Assembly (NCBI RefSeq): GCF_965363235.1
Contig: NC_134846.1
Coordinates: forward strand, 32,436,218 to 32,500,217
Direction: 5' to 3'
Length of the DNA: 64,000 bases
DNA from: Mytilus galloprovincialis
Lineage: Eukaryota; Mollusca; Bivalvia; Mytilida; Mytilidae
The position numbers were made by a program, and so were the translations under genes. This document shows positions 46,936 through 58,474 of the stretch, one piece after another. Below the pieces are notes generated by a model that saw nothing but the letters and a program-made list of their open reading frames with translations, was not told where the DNA came from and made no database searches. The stretch's first letter is position 1, and the number at the start of each line of letters is the position of its first letter.

Positions 46936-47515
46936 TTTGTAGAAACACCGTTCATAGCCAAGAATGTAACAAAATATTTTAAGGCATACTTCCTTATATA
47001 CACACGTAGCTTATTACACAATCCTCTTAATTTTAAGTTCCGTAGTTGGTGTGCAGATAATTTTCCAATCACAAATATACCAACAGTTGATACAAAAAAA
47101 AAATTGTAAAAGTAAAAAAAAATATAGTAGACCTTTCCTATTGTAATTTATCAAAATTGATGGAATTTGTTTTTTGTGTTTCCTTACAAACTTCACTTGG
47201 CTTGCTTCAAAATTTGCAATGAGTTGGTAAAAGCCTTTTAAAATAGCTTAAACTGAGAAAAAAAAACCCAATTATATAACATTTATTGCGCCTACACATT
47301 AACGTAGTTTTTTTTTCAATTACCGAAAGTTATTCAACTTGAAGGATCATTTCAACTTAAATTTTGCAAACCATGTCTAAACACCCCGTCAGTACACATC
47401 TATCGGATTTAGTGTAAAGATGTCATACACAGACTAAAAAATGCACGCTTTATTAAATGTCAACATATAGGTATAAACACGATGTAGGACCACAACTTGT
47501 CAAGTATTCAGATAT

Positions 47516-47805
47516 AGGAAGATGTGGTGTGAGTGCCAATGAGACAACTCTCCATCCAAATAACAATTTATATAAAAGTAAACCGTTATATATGTCAATG
47601 TACGGCCTTCAACACGGAGCCTTGGCTCACACCGAACAACAAGCTATAAAAGGCCCCCAAATTACTAGTGTAAAACCTTTCAAACGGGAAAACCAACGGT
47701 CTAATCTATATAAAAAACAAGAAACGAGAGACACGTATAAATTACATAAACAAACGACAACTACTGTACATCAGATTCCTGACTTAGGACAGGTGCAAAC
47801 ATTTG
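47516..47805 (-). repeat. R4 3'-end copy, inverted
   Basis: Runs from ataggaagatgtggtgtgag through cacggagccttggctcacac to gacttaggacaggtgcaaac, the reverse complement of 25510-25775. The window's longest frame (47457-47987) is mostly this repeat and crosses the next exon out of frame. Confidence 0.85.
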
Positions 47806-47857
47806 TCAAGTGTTCAGAACTGTATAGTATTATAAATGAATCTTCTGTTCTTTGCAG

Positions 47858-47933
47858 GTACTGCAATTGGTGTATCAACAGTCCTTGTCTATTTACTCGT
47901 TGCGAGCCTTATATATTTGTTCGTGCTTCGAAG
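47858..47933 (+). CDS. Gene B, transmembrane exon
   Basis: Acceptor ctttgcag, 76 nt entered in phase 1 and left in phase 2 at gtaaag. Reads TAIGVSTVLVYLLVASLIYL and then FVLR, a single hydrophobic helix followed by basic residues completed in the next exon (R-R-P-K). That orients the protein with the WSC domain outside and the tail inside. The correct frame is set by phase from the stalk exon; the longer overlapping frame is not it. Confidence 0.8.
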
Positions 47934-48360
47934 GTAAAGAATACATTTGTACTTATTAGAATTACATGTAAACTATGTAAAATTTGAATAAAACAAATGC
48001 ACCGATTACACGTAATATAAACTTCGTATCTCACTATCATGTTTATTATGTCCTGTATTTAATATACACTTCAATTGTATATCATACTTACTAAAAAGTT
48101 GATGAACAAATAGAAACTGTCTGAGTAATGTTCTCGTATTTTCTGAAAAAAACTTTTTTATCCTGGTTCGATGTAAAACAATAGTCAAGTAACTCGCAGG
48201 TTTTTTATGACGGTACATATATATATAAGACTTTGATATATTCTGAAACATTCAAAGACGATGAATGTTGGTTTGTTTCGTAGGTTTCTTATATAAATTC
48301 AATTTTCAAACAGTAACAAACTTTGAACAGAGAAATTTTGAACCCAAAATAAGTTAACAG

Positions 48361-48560
48361 ATGTACTCATTTGCATAATGTCGATTTTTATGAATATCCG
48401 ACGTACTCATTTGCATAATGTCGATTTTTATGATTATCCGACGTACTCATTTGCATAATGTTGATTTGTATGATTATCCGACGTACTCATTTGCATAATG
48501 TCGATTTGTATGATAATCCGACGTACTCATTTGCATAATGTCGATTTGTATGATTATCCG
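48361..48560. repeat. 40-bp tandem repeat x5, each with an octamer ATTTGCAT
   Basis: Five consecutive 40-bp units (acgtactcatttgcataatg + tcgatttgtatgattatccg) with few substitutions and no indels. ATTTGCAT, the exact complement of the POU/Oct octamer ATGCAAAT, lies at 48369, 48409, 48449, 48489 and 48529. The array is in intron 4 of gene B. Confidence 0.9.
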
Positions 48561-48569
48561 ACGCCGCTC

Positions 48570-48700
48570 AAATGGAAAAATAAAAAGCACAAACACAACA
48601 AACGAATGGAAACCAACTGTTATATTCCTGACTTCGTATAGGAGTTGATTGGTGGATTGTATCTCTTGTATGACACTGTTATATCATATCAAAACTCAAA
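48570..48700 (+). repeat. R5 family fragment
   Basis: Contains acacaacaaacgaatggaaa, ccaactgttatattcctgac and ttggtggattgtatctctt, a diverged R5. Confidence 0.6.
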
Positions 48701-49207
48701 TTACTTATTTTGTACGTAGTGCATAAATCTACTGGTATACTATGAAAAAAACTTCCTTCGTACATATGCACTCAACGTATATTGTTTTACCATATTTGTA
48801 TTATTTTGTAGTGTGCCTCCCTCTTGAATTTATCTCCGAAAACTTATTGATAACAAAAATGAAGATGCAAATCTAAATTTTAATAAAATAACGATTTTAA
48901 GCGTTTTAGCATTAATTGATTACAATTTAACAAGATGATGAAGCGCAAACATTTGAAAACCAAGGACTTGTACATATTTATAAACGTTTGGAGCTTTATG
49001 ACCAGGTTAAAGCAAAATTCAACTGAGGTAAACTTTTCCTGATTAAAAGCGAACCTTATTTTTGTCAGTATTTTTTATTTATTAATGAATATTGAATGTT
49101 ACTTATCTTTTAAGTCAACTTTAAATTCTATATCAATACTTATGGTAAATTTGAAAGCAGAAAATGCCTTGTGGTTGTCAATGAGGGAACCCAGTCTATC
49201 TATAAAT

Positions 49208-49321
49208 AACTGCGTAATTCGGAACAAGTGTGTCTGTAACTGCGTACTTTGGAACAAGTGTGTCTATAACTGCGTACTTCGGAACAAGTCTGTCTATAAC
49301 TGCGTACTTCGGAACAAATAG
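49208..49321. repeat. 30-bp tandem repeat, almost 4 copies
   Basis: Unit aactgcgtacttcggaacaa + gtctgtctat, with single changes between copies. It is in frame over 10-codon periods (repeated NCVLRNKSVY), which creates the frame 49085-49321 by chance. In intron 4 of gene B. Confidence 0.85.
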
Positions 49322-49379
49322 CATACAGTTTTGTTAAGGATATCATACAGACCATAAATGCAATATAGAAAGTGAACTA

Positions 49380-49700
49380 GGGAAGGGGTCAAAGAGACAA
49401 CAACCCGACCAAATGACCGACAACAGCCTAAAACCACCTATGGATGTTTAACGCAAGAAGAACATCCCGCACTCGGAGGCAGGCTTTAGCTGGCTCTTAA
49501 ACCGTTATTATACTAACTCAGCGTCATACTAATTTCCGAAACATATAAATGAACCAAAATGAAAACAAAAACATATAAGACTATCAAAGACTAGAGGTTC
49601 CTTAAATTGAACAGGCGCAAAACTGTGGCAAGTTAAAACATATCTCAACCTTTCCCTTTTATAAATTTCTATAGCCAATGTGGAATAAAAAACCCACAGC
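49380..49700 (+). repeat. R6 family copy
   Basis: Contains gggtcaaagagacaacaacc, cgacaacagcctaaaaccac, gcactcggaggcaggcttta and actagaggttccttaaattg. Confidence 0.75.
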
Positions 49701-49741
49701 AAAATGAACAATTCAAATCGTTTCTTTCTCTATATTTTCAG

Positions 49742-49931
49742 ACCAAAATCTAGTCCTACTAGGAGACTTACAGAAACACGTCCTCACCACCAACATGTTC
49801 GGAACCACATAAGTGTTCCGTCTATGACAGATATTTCCGAACAGACGCTAATTATTCAGAACGAGACTCCTATATATGAAAACACAGATTCTGTTAATCT
49901 TCCTAGCGAAATAAGTGAAACATCTGTTTAA
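49742..49931 (+). CDS. Gene B, cytoplasmic tail exon and stop
   Basis: Acceptor ctatattttcag, entered in phase 2 so that the split codon is Arg. Encodes 63 residues and TAA at 49929. It starts PKSSPTRRLTETRPHHQ (basic, juxtamembrane) and ends ...LIIQNETPIYENTDSV...SETSV. The single tyrosine is in YENT, a YxN motif of the type bound by Grb2-class SH2 domains. Beside gene C's tail, TLIIQNE aligns with ATLTIQND. Where C has the first ITAM tyrosine (YATL), B has Glu (EQTL), and C's second ITAM segment is missing. Signalling role is inferred only. Confidence 0.75.
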
Positions 49932-50205
49932 TATCATTTGGAATATGAACCAAAACAGGGAAGAAATTTTGACACAATTGAAATATAAACTGGTGTAGGT
50001 GAATTTCCGTCAAAGTCAAGAGTTAATACCAGAAACCAGGGAAGACGTGACTGATAAGTTTTTAATTATATTGAACTTACATTTTACGATGAGGAAGTTC
50101 GGACACAGATTATTAGTTATAAACACGAGTTACCTACCAATGATGTTCATAAAATTATATGTAAAAAAATTAAATGTTATGTTTAAAAAAAATGTTAACA
50201 AACCA

Positions 50206-50211
50206 AATAAA
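50206..50211 (+). terminator. Candidate polyadenylation signal, gene B
   Basis: AATAAA about 275 nt after the stop codon, the first good match downstream. The frame 49999-50271 lies in this 3' untranslated region. Confidence 0.4.
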
Positions 50212-50324
50212 ATAGAATTAAATACATGCACGTGGATAAAAAGCAGAACCACAACAATTGTAAAGTTTTAACCCAAATTTATCAATGTATAATGCTCGAA
50301 TCCAAAACAGTCAAAAAGGCCAAA

Positions 50325-50420
50325 TAAAGTACGTAGTTGAAGAGCATTGAGAACCGAAATTCCGAAAAGTTTTGCCAAATACAGCTAAGGTAATCTATGC
50401 CTGAGGTAGAAAAGCCTTAG
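50325..50420 (+). repeat. R1 family fragment
   Basis: Contains aaagtacgtagttgaagagc, gttttgccaaatacagctaa and ggtaatctatgcctgag. Confidence 0.7.
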
Positions 50421-51521
50421 TAATATATCTTCAATAGCACAGAAAAGAATAATACAGCCTGCACTTCTTGGGCAAAACAATACCACTGCCAAACAAAAAA
50501 GACAGATCATAATCGTGAAACAGGAAGCTTGACCAGAAAAAAGACTTAATGCAGAAAAACGTACTAAATTAATCAACTCTTAGGAGGGCGGAGAAAATGA
50601 CGGCTTTGGACTTTCTTGAAACACAAATAGGAGCTGTGGAAAACATGGCTCCTATCCTACAGTCCAGCGACAGCCAAGCCCCCCACTAACCCTTATAAGG
50701 AGAGTGAAGATCCACTCTGATGTGTACAACTTCGCAAATAATGCACATGAACCGCGTGTGCATGTAATCTGAATGACTTAACCTTGTTATTGCAACAACC
50801 GGATGCTGTTTGATTGAAATTGTGCGTATTCCACATAGATTTGAATTGTAGCGAGCAATAATCAATAACTTAAACTTCTATGGCGAGAGAAAAGTATAGT
50901 AGCTAAGTTAAAAACTAATACGACATTGAATATATATATAATCAGATTTCATTTCTCCTCCATTATATCATGTATGTATTGAAAAAAAAACATTAAAAAA
51001 GTGTCTTAAACGACTTTTGAACAAATGAAATTGCTTGATTATAGTGCAAAACTAATTGAACACGATTTTGACATTAAAGTATCGATTAGTGATACCTAGT
51101 AGATTATTTCAAAGAAAACACGTGACAGAGAATCGACAAACGGTATGGTAATCCAGAAATATCGAAGGTACTGCTCTTCAAACCTGTTGATAATGTTCAT
51201 AACAGACTAAAAAGAAGAACTCACTTCCATATTAACTTCCGATATTCTCCAAGAAAATGAAGAAGAGAAATACATAACGAAAATCCAAAGCTTTGATGGT
51301 TGCTTAAAATTGATGACCCTGAAGGCAACTTTCATCAGTATCTGTCCAACTATCGTATTCTCCAAGTTTACTGACAGCATTTAAATCAAGTGTCAATGTA
51401 CCTTTTTAAACTATTAATCCCTAAACGTTAACTTCTGCACTATAAACAGTGGTTGCAGTCCATGTTGTTGGATCTCCCAAAACTTAGAATGAATTGAAAT
51501 TATACATGCTATTATAAAAAT
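50421..51521. other. No feature recognised
   Basis: No supported exon or known repeat. Region between genes B and C. Confidence 0.4.
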
Positions 51522-51620
51522 AACATAGCTGAGAGGGGATAGAGCAGATTGGAACCCCTCGTAAAAGCCTTCTCACCCTTGGCTTCGCCGCGGTTGACAA
51601 TGTTTTCTCTGGGTAACGAT
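51522..51620. repeat. Half of the GCTGAGAGGG hairpin element
   Basis: Reads catagctgagaggggataga and gcagattggaacccct, matching the left arm of the element at 52548, then diverges. Confidence 0.6.
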
Positions 51621-52219
51621 ATCATCTATGATTTTTCTTTTAAATTCTAACATGACGTTCTTCAAACGGTTTGAGTACACATCCATGGTGAAATAATATC
51701 GTTTTGGCTGTTCCAATCGTACTCCTGCGGCATAAGCTGTTTTATGAATGAGCTACTCGACGTCATAGAACGATGACGTAAAAATATAAGCATTATACGG
51801 GTAAATACACGATTGTGAAACCGAAAATCATCAAAACAAAGAAAAGTAAATGAACGATGCTAAAATGTGTTATAAATGCCATTAAGTTTTTTATATACAT
51901 ATACGACATATACGTACAATTATCATTTAGAGTCATCAAAACCTATTTAAATATGTTATTGTAAATAGTTTGTCACTTATTCAGTTTGCTGTTCTTTATG
52001 TCAATTTAATAGTGCGTTTGTTTATGGGAACGACAAACAATTCCTTCACCTACAGTGCTTCGATCCAAAACAATTGCCGTATTTGTCCTACTAGTAAGAT
52101 AATCGAAATAAGTCATGGGGGCTTCTATATATCAGGATTTTTCCACGGGTTGGCCATTTATGCCAAATATTTAACCCTGAGCGATGTATTCAGCCCCCAT
52201 GAACTATTTCTTATGTATT

Positions 52220-52770
52220 TTCTATATCGTCACGTACATAACAATGTTACGGGTATTAGAAAAATCAACAGAAGTGAAGCAAGATGTTTTACTATTTTAT
52301 TTTGACAGTCAAATAATAGAATATGGGCCTAAACGTAGAATTTAAGCATTGTCTTTATTACTTGATGTAAATTCAATTTATTGTTCTTTACATTTTAGAT
52401 TTTTGATTTCCCCTGGACGAGATGGTGACATTGAAAAAAATTGTCACCCATTCAGCCATGTGATAGAGTAAATGAGTATCCTCGTATTACCCAAAATAGA
52501 TATGGCATTTTAACGTGAAGTATGATAATATTTATATATTACCCATAGCTGAGAGGTTGATAAAGCAGATTGTAACCCCCCCCCCCCCCCAAAAGGTTGA
52601 CAATGCTTTTTTCGTGGGGTACAATCTGCTCTATCACCCTCTCAGCAATGTGTAACACAATTATTTAATTTATTGTCTCTTATGAATGAGTTTCATTTAA
52701 AAAAGTATTTTCTATGACGTCACGTGCACGTACATAACAACGTTACGGGTATTAGAAAAATAGTGATAGA
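52220..52770. repeat. Direct duplication around the hairpin element
   Basis: The phrase acgtacataacaatgttacg + ggtattagaaaaat near 52231 recurs near 52730 (acgtacataacaacgttacg + ggtattagaaaaat), bracketing the hairpin at 52548-52646. Confidence 0.6.
52548..52646. repeat. GCTGAGAGGG hairpin MITE
   Basis: The left arm gctgagaggttgataaagca + gattgtaacccc is mirrored by ggggtacaatctgctctatc + accctctcagc. A run of 15 C at 52576-52590 lies at the left of the loop. Confidence 0.8.
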
Positions 52771-52979
52771 GTAAATTAACACCCTCTTATAAACCAATCA
52801 AAATAAAGCATTTAAATGCGAAGTATAATAAAAACGTATATTTTTTTTATCATGTTTATTCATTACTAAATTTTTAGCGCATCAAAGATATCATATTATT
52901 TGGCTTCCGACGCGAGTTATATCTACAAATGTACATTTATTTAAACTAATTAGTTGCTCTCGCATCACAATAGTTCGAT

Positions 52980-53190
52980 GGAAAAATCAAATACAAAATT
53001 GAAGAGTATTAAACAACAAAAATTTTGAAACGTTGTGCCAATTACCTCTCAAGCTATCTATATCTTGGGCTTGATAAAAACCTAAGTATCATCGACAAGT
53101 AGAAACCATTTTTTTCTTTGAGACGCAAGAATCGCGTTTCGTCTACATCATACACATCAAAAGCGCTCGAATCAAAATATTCGAAGACAA
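52980..53190 (+). repeat. R1 family copy, rearranged
   Basis: Contains acaaaattgaagagtattaa, cgttgtgccaattacct, aagaatcgcgtttcgtctac and tcaaaagcgctcgaatcaa. The two halves of R1 are in swapped order relative to 40895. Confidence 0.65.
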
Positions 53191-53854
53191 AACTACGTAC
53201 TATACAATTTACCAAAACATATTTATTTTTACAGAAACATGGTATTTTTAAAAATATCATATGATTGTAAACCATGTTTTAGTTATTGTAATTTTTTAAA
53301 TACAGACCGAATTCTCTAAAAAGAATACTTTTACATCTATTTAAATTGTCCTAGTAAAAACTTATATTTGTACAGTGTTTTGAATGTTATATAACATGTT
53401 GAATTTTCCCCTCTCCTCTAGATCTTATTAATGGTGTGCCCAGGAATATTTTTAAAAAGAAATCATTTGCAATTAAGATATTTTTTCATAACACACTTAA
53501 TCATAATTATCAAATAACATAAACTGACAGACGAAACGATACGATACACTTAACATGGATATTTCAGAAACACAAGTTCAAGGAGAGTCTAGCGGAAATA
53601 TCCATACATGTACATGATCTTCTCGCCTTTTATAATACACTTAATAATAAGTGAGTCTTGATCGTTTCCGCTAACATCAACAATAATCAAAACGAAGATG
53701 GACGACGAAAGAAAAGGTAAAATCGATAATATTAATGGGAAAGTTTTTGTTATGATTAGCATTTCATTCATTATTAACAAACATATATATATATATATAT
53801 CAACTAAACTTAAATTATGATAATAATGGTAAATTAAATTGATAGCATATTATA

Positions 53855-53903
53855 ATGTTTGGAGCCTTTTATGTTATAGCTCCCTTGTCATCATCTCTAT
53901 CAG
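53855..53903 (+). CDS. Gene C, candidate signal-peptide exon
   Basis: An ATG opens MFGAFYVIAPLSSSLS and ends in phase 1 at a strong donor (tcag|gtaaac), exactly the phase needed by the next exon. The hydrophobic core FGAFYVIAPL is short for a signal peptide. No transcript data, so this is a proposal only. Confidence 0.3.
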
Positions 53904-53929
53904 GTAAACTATGATATGAAACGGACGCT

Positions 53930-54200
53930 CTAGAATACCGTCTCTTCTGAAAGATATGTACTCCTTGTTCGGGTGCTGCTTAAAGGTTGCATCCTCATAT
54001 TGGATAATTCATAATGCTAAAATTTAAATAACCACTTAACTCGTAAACCTTAGGTCTCAACCGACCTTCACTGCCAATTCATTATGTAACACTGTGCACT
54101 ATCTTAAATTTCATTTTGTTGTGGTAGGAATAAGGTCTACTTACTCACACAATGTTAGATTGGTAGGCAGAATGGGACAGTAAGTTTCACCAAGAATGTA
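53930..54200 (+). repeat. Possible diverged R2 copy
   Basis: Shares ggtgctgctt, ggtctcaaccgaccttcact and gccaattcattatgtaac with R2 ends. Weak. Confidence 0.35.
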
Positions 54201-54851
54201 GATTGTCTATTAAAACACAACTTTTAGATGCAACAAAGATATGCAATAGAAAATATCAAGCGTTTTGATGAAGTAAAATTCTGAAAACGTTTTGTTCGAA
54301 TCAAGAGAGATTATTTATAATATTTTAATTTACAATATTTTGGGTGTCCATGGACACAGATGCACACATACATAAGTTTGTGACACCGTGCTCCTTAACG
54401 TTTCTTACCAGCCAATGAAATTATACTGATAATGTTAAACTTTAAAATAAAAGTGAGTAGATACAACAAAAACCAAAATCAAAAGTGAGGATGTCCATTC
54501 AAGCGCATATGGTATATTTTTTATCTTGATTTATGATGAGAATTAAAAAATGCTATTTATCTTCTCTAACCTAATCTTAAGACATTTGCCAACAGTTATA
54601 ACTGTTTTTGGCGTTCGCTTATTTATAACGTAGAGGACAATTAAAAAATGTATTCTTTTTATGTGCTTCTAGCTTATAGGCAATGTAATTCAACTACTTC
54701 AATACGTCTGTATGCATCAAGTATTGTCTAGGTATTAAACATATTAAACTATAAACATTAGTCCAATATGTCTCCAGACTTATAATTTGAAAATATCAAC
54801 AAGTAAATAAAATGTATTGCTTAACTGCATTGTATTCTAAATTCATTTCAG

Positions 54852-55000
54852 GTTTGAATTACATATATGTTGGTTGCTATGATAGTTCTATACAGAGGAG
54901 GTTTGCGTATACACGGGCTGATCGGGTTGATAAAATGTCTCCATTTGTTTGTATGACGAATTGCCAACTTAAGCACCGTAGTAATATTTTTGGAATAACG
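54852..55000 (+). CDS. Gene C, WSC-domain exon, first half
   Basis: Gene C is the downstream paralogue of gene B. Acceptor ttcatttcag, entered in phase 1 and left in phase 0 at gtcagt. Reads LNYIYVGCYDSSIQRRFAYT and then ...SPFVCMTNCQ...NIFGIT, with Tyr-x-Gly-Cys-Tyr and the two following cysteines of a WSC domain in the same places as gene B (37488). The intron that follows is 5.3 kb and holds a dead tyrosine recombinase and several repeats. Confidence 0.8.
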
Positions 55001-55682
55001 GTCAGTTTATAACCCCATAGTTTCTCCATGAAGGTATACTGTAAATTGATTACGTTGTGACATAGTTAATGACTCATTGATTATCGTCTGTAGGTTACAA
55101 CTGGTCTACACTTGTAATTGACCTTAATGACCTGTACCAAAGTAATTAATTTAGTCTGTAATTAAGTGTCTGTTTGTGCTATAACAGAGACAAAAAGCCT
55201 GACTGAAAACGAATACATTTCAATAAAGAAAACTGACAAATATAAGAGAAATATAAAATGTATTGCAAAAAATAAAATTATTTAAGTATTGCCCTTGGGA
55301 AATCATCTCAGCTAATTTTGAAAATAGTTTTGCTAATTATGAAAATATTTTCCCGTCGAAATCCCTGAATCCTGAGCTGTTGTAAAGCGTAGTTTGAGCG
55401 AACTATTGATGCTTGCGAAATAGTGGTTGACAGGAATTCGACGTGACCTGTCGCATCAACTGTAGTATAACTAATGAAATGTGAGTTGTAAGTTGATAGA
55501 ACTTGGGGGATAAAAATTGTCATTTGAAAGACTGACCAGTGATAAAAATGTTCAGATTATATGTAAAATTAGAAAAAAAAACACACATGAGCTGAGTAAT
55601 CCCCCAAGTGGTAAGATTTTAAGTGAGGTGGAATTCAAAAGGGTGTATAAAGGGAGCCTTCAAGTCGCGTGTGCTGAAAAAG

Positions 55683-55685
<3 letters not shown>

Positions 55686-55732
<47 letters not shown>
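55686..55732. repeat. (GA)n microsatellite
   Basis: About 23 uninterrupted GA units in intron 2 of gene C. The Ser-Leu run of the minus frame 55619-55831 comes from this. Confidence 0.95.
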
Positions 55733-55736
<4 letters not shown>

Positions 55737-55830
55737 ACAAAATGAATATATACCAGTGTGATGCACAAAACATAACTGTAAAGTTTGAATGTATCTAGAA
55801 AATTAAAACAGCAACTCGTCACATGGCTCA

Positions 55831-55893
55831 TATTCAGAAAATTATAAGGACCACAAGTGTTATATTCAGAAAATTATAAGGACCACAAGTGTT
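55831..55893. repeat. 32-bp tandem duplication
   Basis: The phrase tattcagaaaattataagga + ccacaagtgt is repeated after 32 bp without change. Confidence 0.9.
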
Positions 55894-56289
55894 TCTTTTC
55901 AAATTCCAAGCAGGCTCTAAATTGAAATGCGCGGTTTTTTTTTGGCAAAAAATTCAATGACACAAGTTCTGTAAATACAGTAAAATATAAATCCACATGT
56001 ATCAGGGGAAAACAGGAACTCTTCGAACGGCTGAATTTTCTATGAAATCGGTAATTTCGAATTAAAATAATTGTCGCTATAGATTAGGCTTAAAGTTAAA
56101 ATACATTGTTCTTCTACTAAATGATATAGTATAAAGATACGTCCAAGTGTATCGCAAGAAAAACAGCAACTCTTCGTATGGCTGAATACTTCATAACAAG
56201 TAAAGTTAATTCGCATAAAAGTTCAATAATGGTCAACAAGTTCACATTACAGTTCATAGTTATAGGTAGTCCATTCAAGTTCGATAATG

Positions 56290-57270
56290 TCCACATATCA
56301 AATATGACTCAGGTATTTTTAGACAATGTCAAAGACTTCTGAGCTTTTCGAATAGTGTCCTTGAAAATACGAATATAACGACAATAACTGTCTGATGTCC
56401 AAGTGTTTTGATAAGATGATCTTGAATATTAACAGATCCTGCCGATGTACTGTCACCAATTCTAAAGGAATGACCATTGTATAAGCTTGAGTTGTACCCA
56501 CAAATATCTAGTACATGTCTTAGATTTCTGATGAAAAAGTTCCGGTCTAAAGCGTTACCATTCTCTTTTACAAACAATGGATCTGAAAAACAAAAATATG
56601 CTTCTCTACCCTTCCTGATTGCAATATACTTTTGGACAGCAGAGAAAGGACAAATGGTATGATCGGATTAGTGAAGCTGTATACTGACACCTTTACGAAA
56701 AGGATCTGTTTTTGAGGTTTTAAGGTGTAAAATAGCATACGAATCGAGAATCTCAACATCCGTTACACTTAGATTTACAGTAGAATCAAAATGTTTTTAA
56801 ACTGTAAATTCGCCACATCTAAGAAATCCGAAAAAGGCTACTGAACAGACCGTTTCTAAGTTAAAATACAATCAGTAAAGGTAGAGAAAACACCTGCTCT
56901 AAGAGAATTGCAAATTCTCCCAAGTACCTGAAAAGTAATAGGAAGACGTGATTTTGGATTATGCTCTCCTTATATACGTTTGACGGCGCGCATTATCATA
57001 TTGAGTCTATGGAGTGTCGATTCATTTGTATAATCAAACGGATGGTCACAGTTACTTTGGATGTAATAAAACCGAATTCCACATAAATACAATATCCAAC
57101 TTTATACGTCTGAGATGTTCTAGTTGATAACACATGTCGCCGTAAATCCGACACTGTAGACTTTAATGCCACATAACTCGTGAGACTGGTGGGCACTTGC
57201 GAGGTACTTTCTCCGCTAAATGTGCAAATATCTTGAAACGTTCTAGCTGTAAACGAGAAGAGAGTCACTG
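56290..57270 (-). pseudogene. Decayed tyrosine-recombinase gene of a Crypton/DIRS-type element
   Basis: Minus-strand segments in several frames spell a tyrosine recombinase in order. The N-terminal core-binding part includes RTSQTYKVGYCIYVEFGF. Then come KSRLPITFQVL, FFGFLRCGEFTV, LKTSKTDPFRKGV, ICPFSAVQKYIAIRKGR and LFVKENGNALDRNFF, and the catalytic region GHSFRIG (His-x-x-Arg box), DHLIKTLGH and, in a shifted frame, SYCRYIR with the presumptive nucleophilic Tyr. Stops and frameshifts (for example after LGH near 56405) show it is dead. The order and spacing fit the recombinases of Crypton or DIRS-like elements. No RT or Gag was found beside it, so which of the two is open. It sits antisense in intron 2 of gene C. 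Confidence 0.75.
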
Positions 57271-57819
57271 ATATTATTCTGAACTCCAGGAACGTGTTCA
57301 GCGCGAAAACAAAAATTATTTATACAGGCATATAAAGTAAGAGTTCTCATAAGTTTCACTAGTAATAAACATCTGTATTAATTCCAGAATAATATTTTTG
57401 GTAAGACAAGAACTGCTAACGGAACTGATCGAAAGAATAAGACAGCGTTATCTATCAAAATAATTTCTATAATTATTATTTTAACGGCTATGGTCTGGCC
57501 ACTATCTGACTGTTAAGCTATAAAATTCTCGACGAGACACATAAACAAAAACAAACACCCGAAAGTCGTTATGGATCATTACGAGAACAAGAACTTCTCA
57601 AACGAGCAATAAAATGCAGCTGTCGGAACAATTATAAACCCAATTTTATGCTATTCAAATAATTTATCATATACATGTAAAATTGAATCAAGGGTGGTTA
57701 ATAATATTGAGTAAGAATGAAATTATTTAAATGAGATACCATAATTGCACTTCTTTTGTGACTACGACTGTCCCAATCAGGGCTGTCTTTGCACCTGGAG
57801 TATCAGTTGAAATATAGAC

Positions 57820-58115
57820 AGCATGCGAAAGTAAAATCACAAAAATACTGAACTCCGAGGAAAATCCAAAACGGAAAGTCCCTAATAAAATGACAAATCA
57901 AATGATAAAACAAACCAAACGAATGGACAACAGCTGTCATATTCCTGACTTGGTACAAGCATTTGTACAAAATGGTGGATTGAACGGGTTCTATAGCATG
58001 TATAGCGCTAAACCTCTCATTAGTACGACAATCGCATCAAATCCATTATATTGACAATGATCCGTGAAAAAAATGTCATAAATAAGGGTACAACAACAAA
58101 ACGAACCCCATTAAA
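57820..58115 (+). repeat. R5 family copy
   Basis: Contains aatactgaactccgaggaaa, cggaaagtccctaataaaat, catattcctgacttggtaca and catcaaatccattatattga. Confidence 0.8.
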
Positions 58116-58129
58116 AACTGGGGGTCATT

Positions 58130-58470
58130 TCAGGTGTCCCGGACGAGAAATCAGATCCTACTCCATATGTAGTATCTGTCGTGTTATTACAAAGCCGGTA
58201 AATAGTCTAATTCGATAGGTCATATTCGTGAAATGGGAACGGAATGGTAGTAACGACATAAAGAACATATCTGATATCATATGTATAAGGGATATTCCAT
58301 TATATTCAACCAACCCATGATGGCGTCCGTAAAATTTATGAAGTGAAGATTTCAACTGCAACAATTTGAAATCTTGATTTATAAATGAAAAGGTCACGAT
58401 TGGAAAGCTGAAATCATCTCTTTTGTCGTAAAGTTTTTTGTTTTCAACCGACCTTCATAGTCAATTTTTA
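58130..58470 (+). repeat. R2 family copy
   Basis: Contains tcatatgtataagggatatt, caaccaacccatgatggcgt and attggaaagctgaaatcatc, then ttttcaaccgaccttcatag. Confidence 0.75.
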
Positions 58471-58474
58471 GATA

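Noticed and set aside
47457..47987. Longest open frame in the window (176 codons)
   Set aside because: Most of it is the antisense R4 repeat, and it crosses the gene B TM exon in a different frame from the one fixed by splice phase.
48361..48560. CRISPR-like regular array
   Set aside because: Units are contiguous 40-mers with no variable spacers, in a eukaryotic intron. It is a minisatellite.
55619..55831. Frame with a long Ser-Leu run
   Set aside because: Translation of the (GA)n microsatellite.
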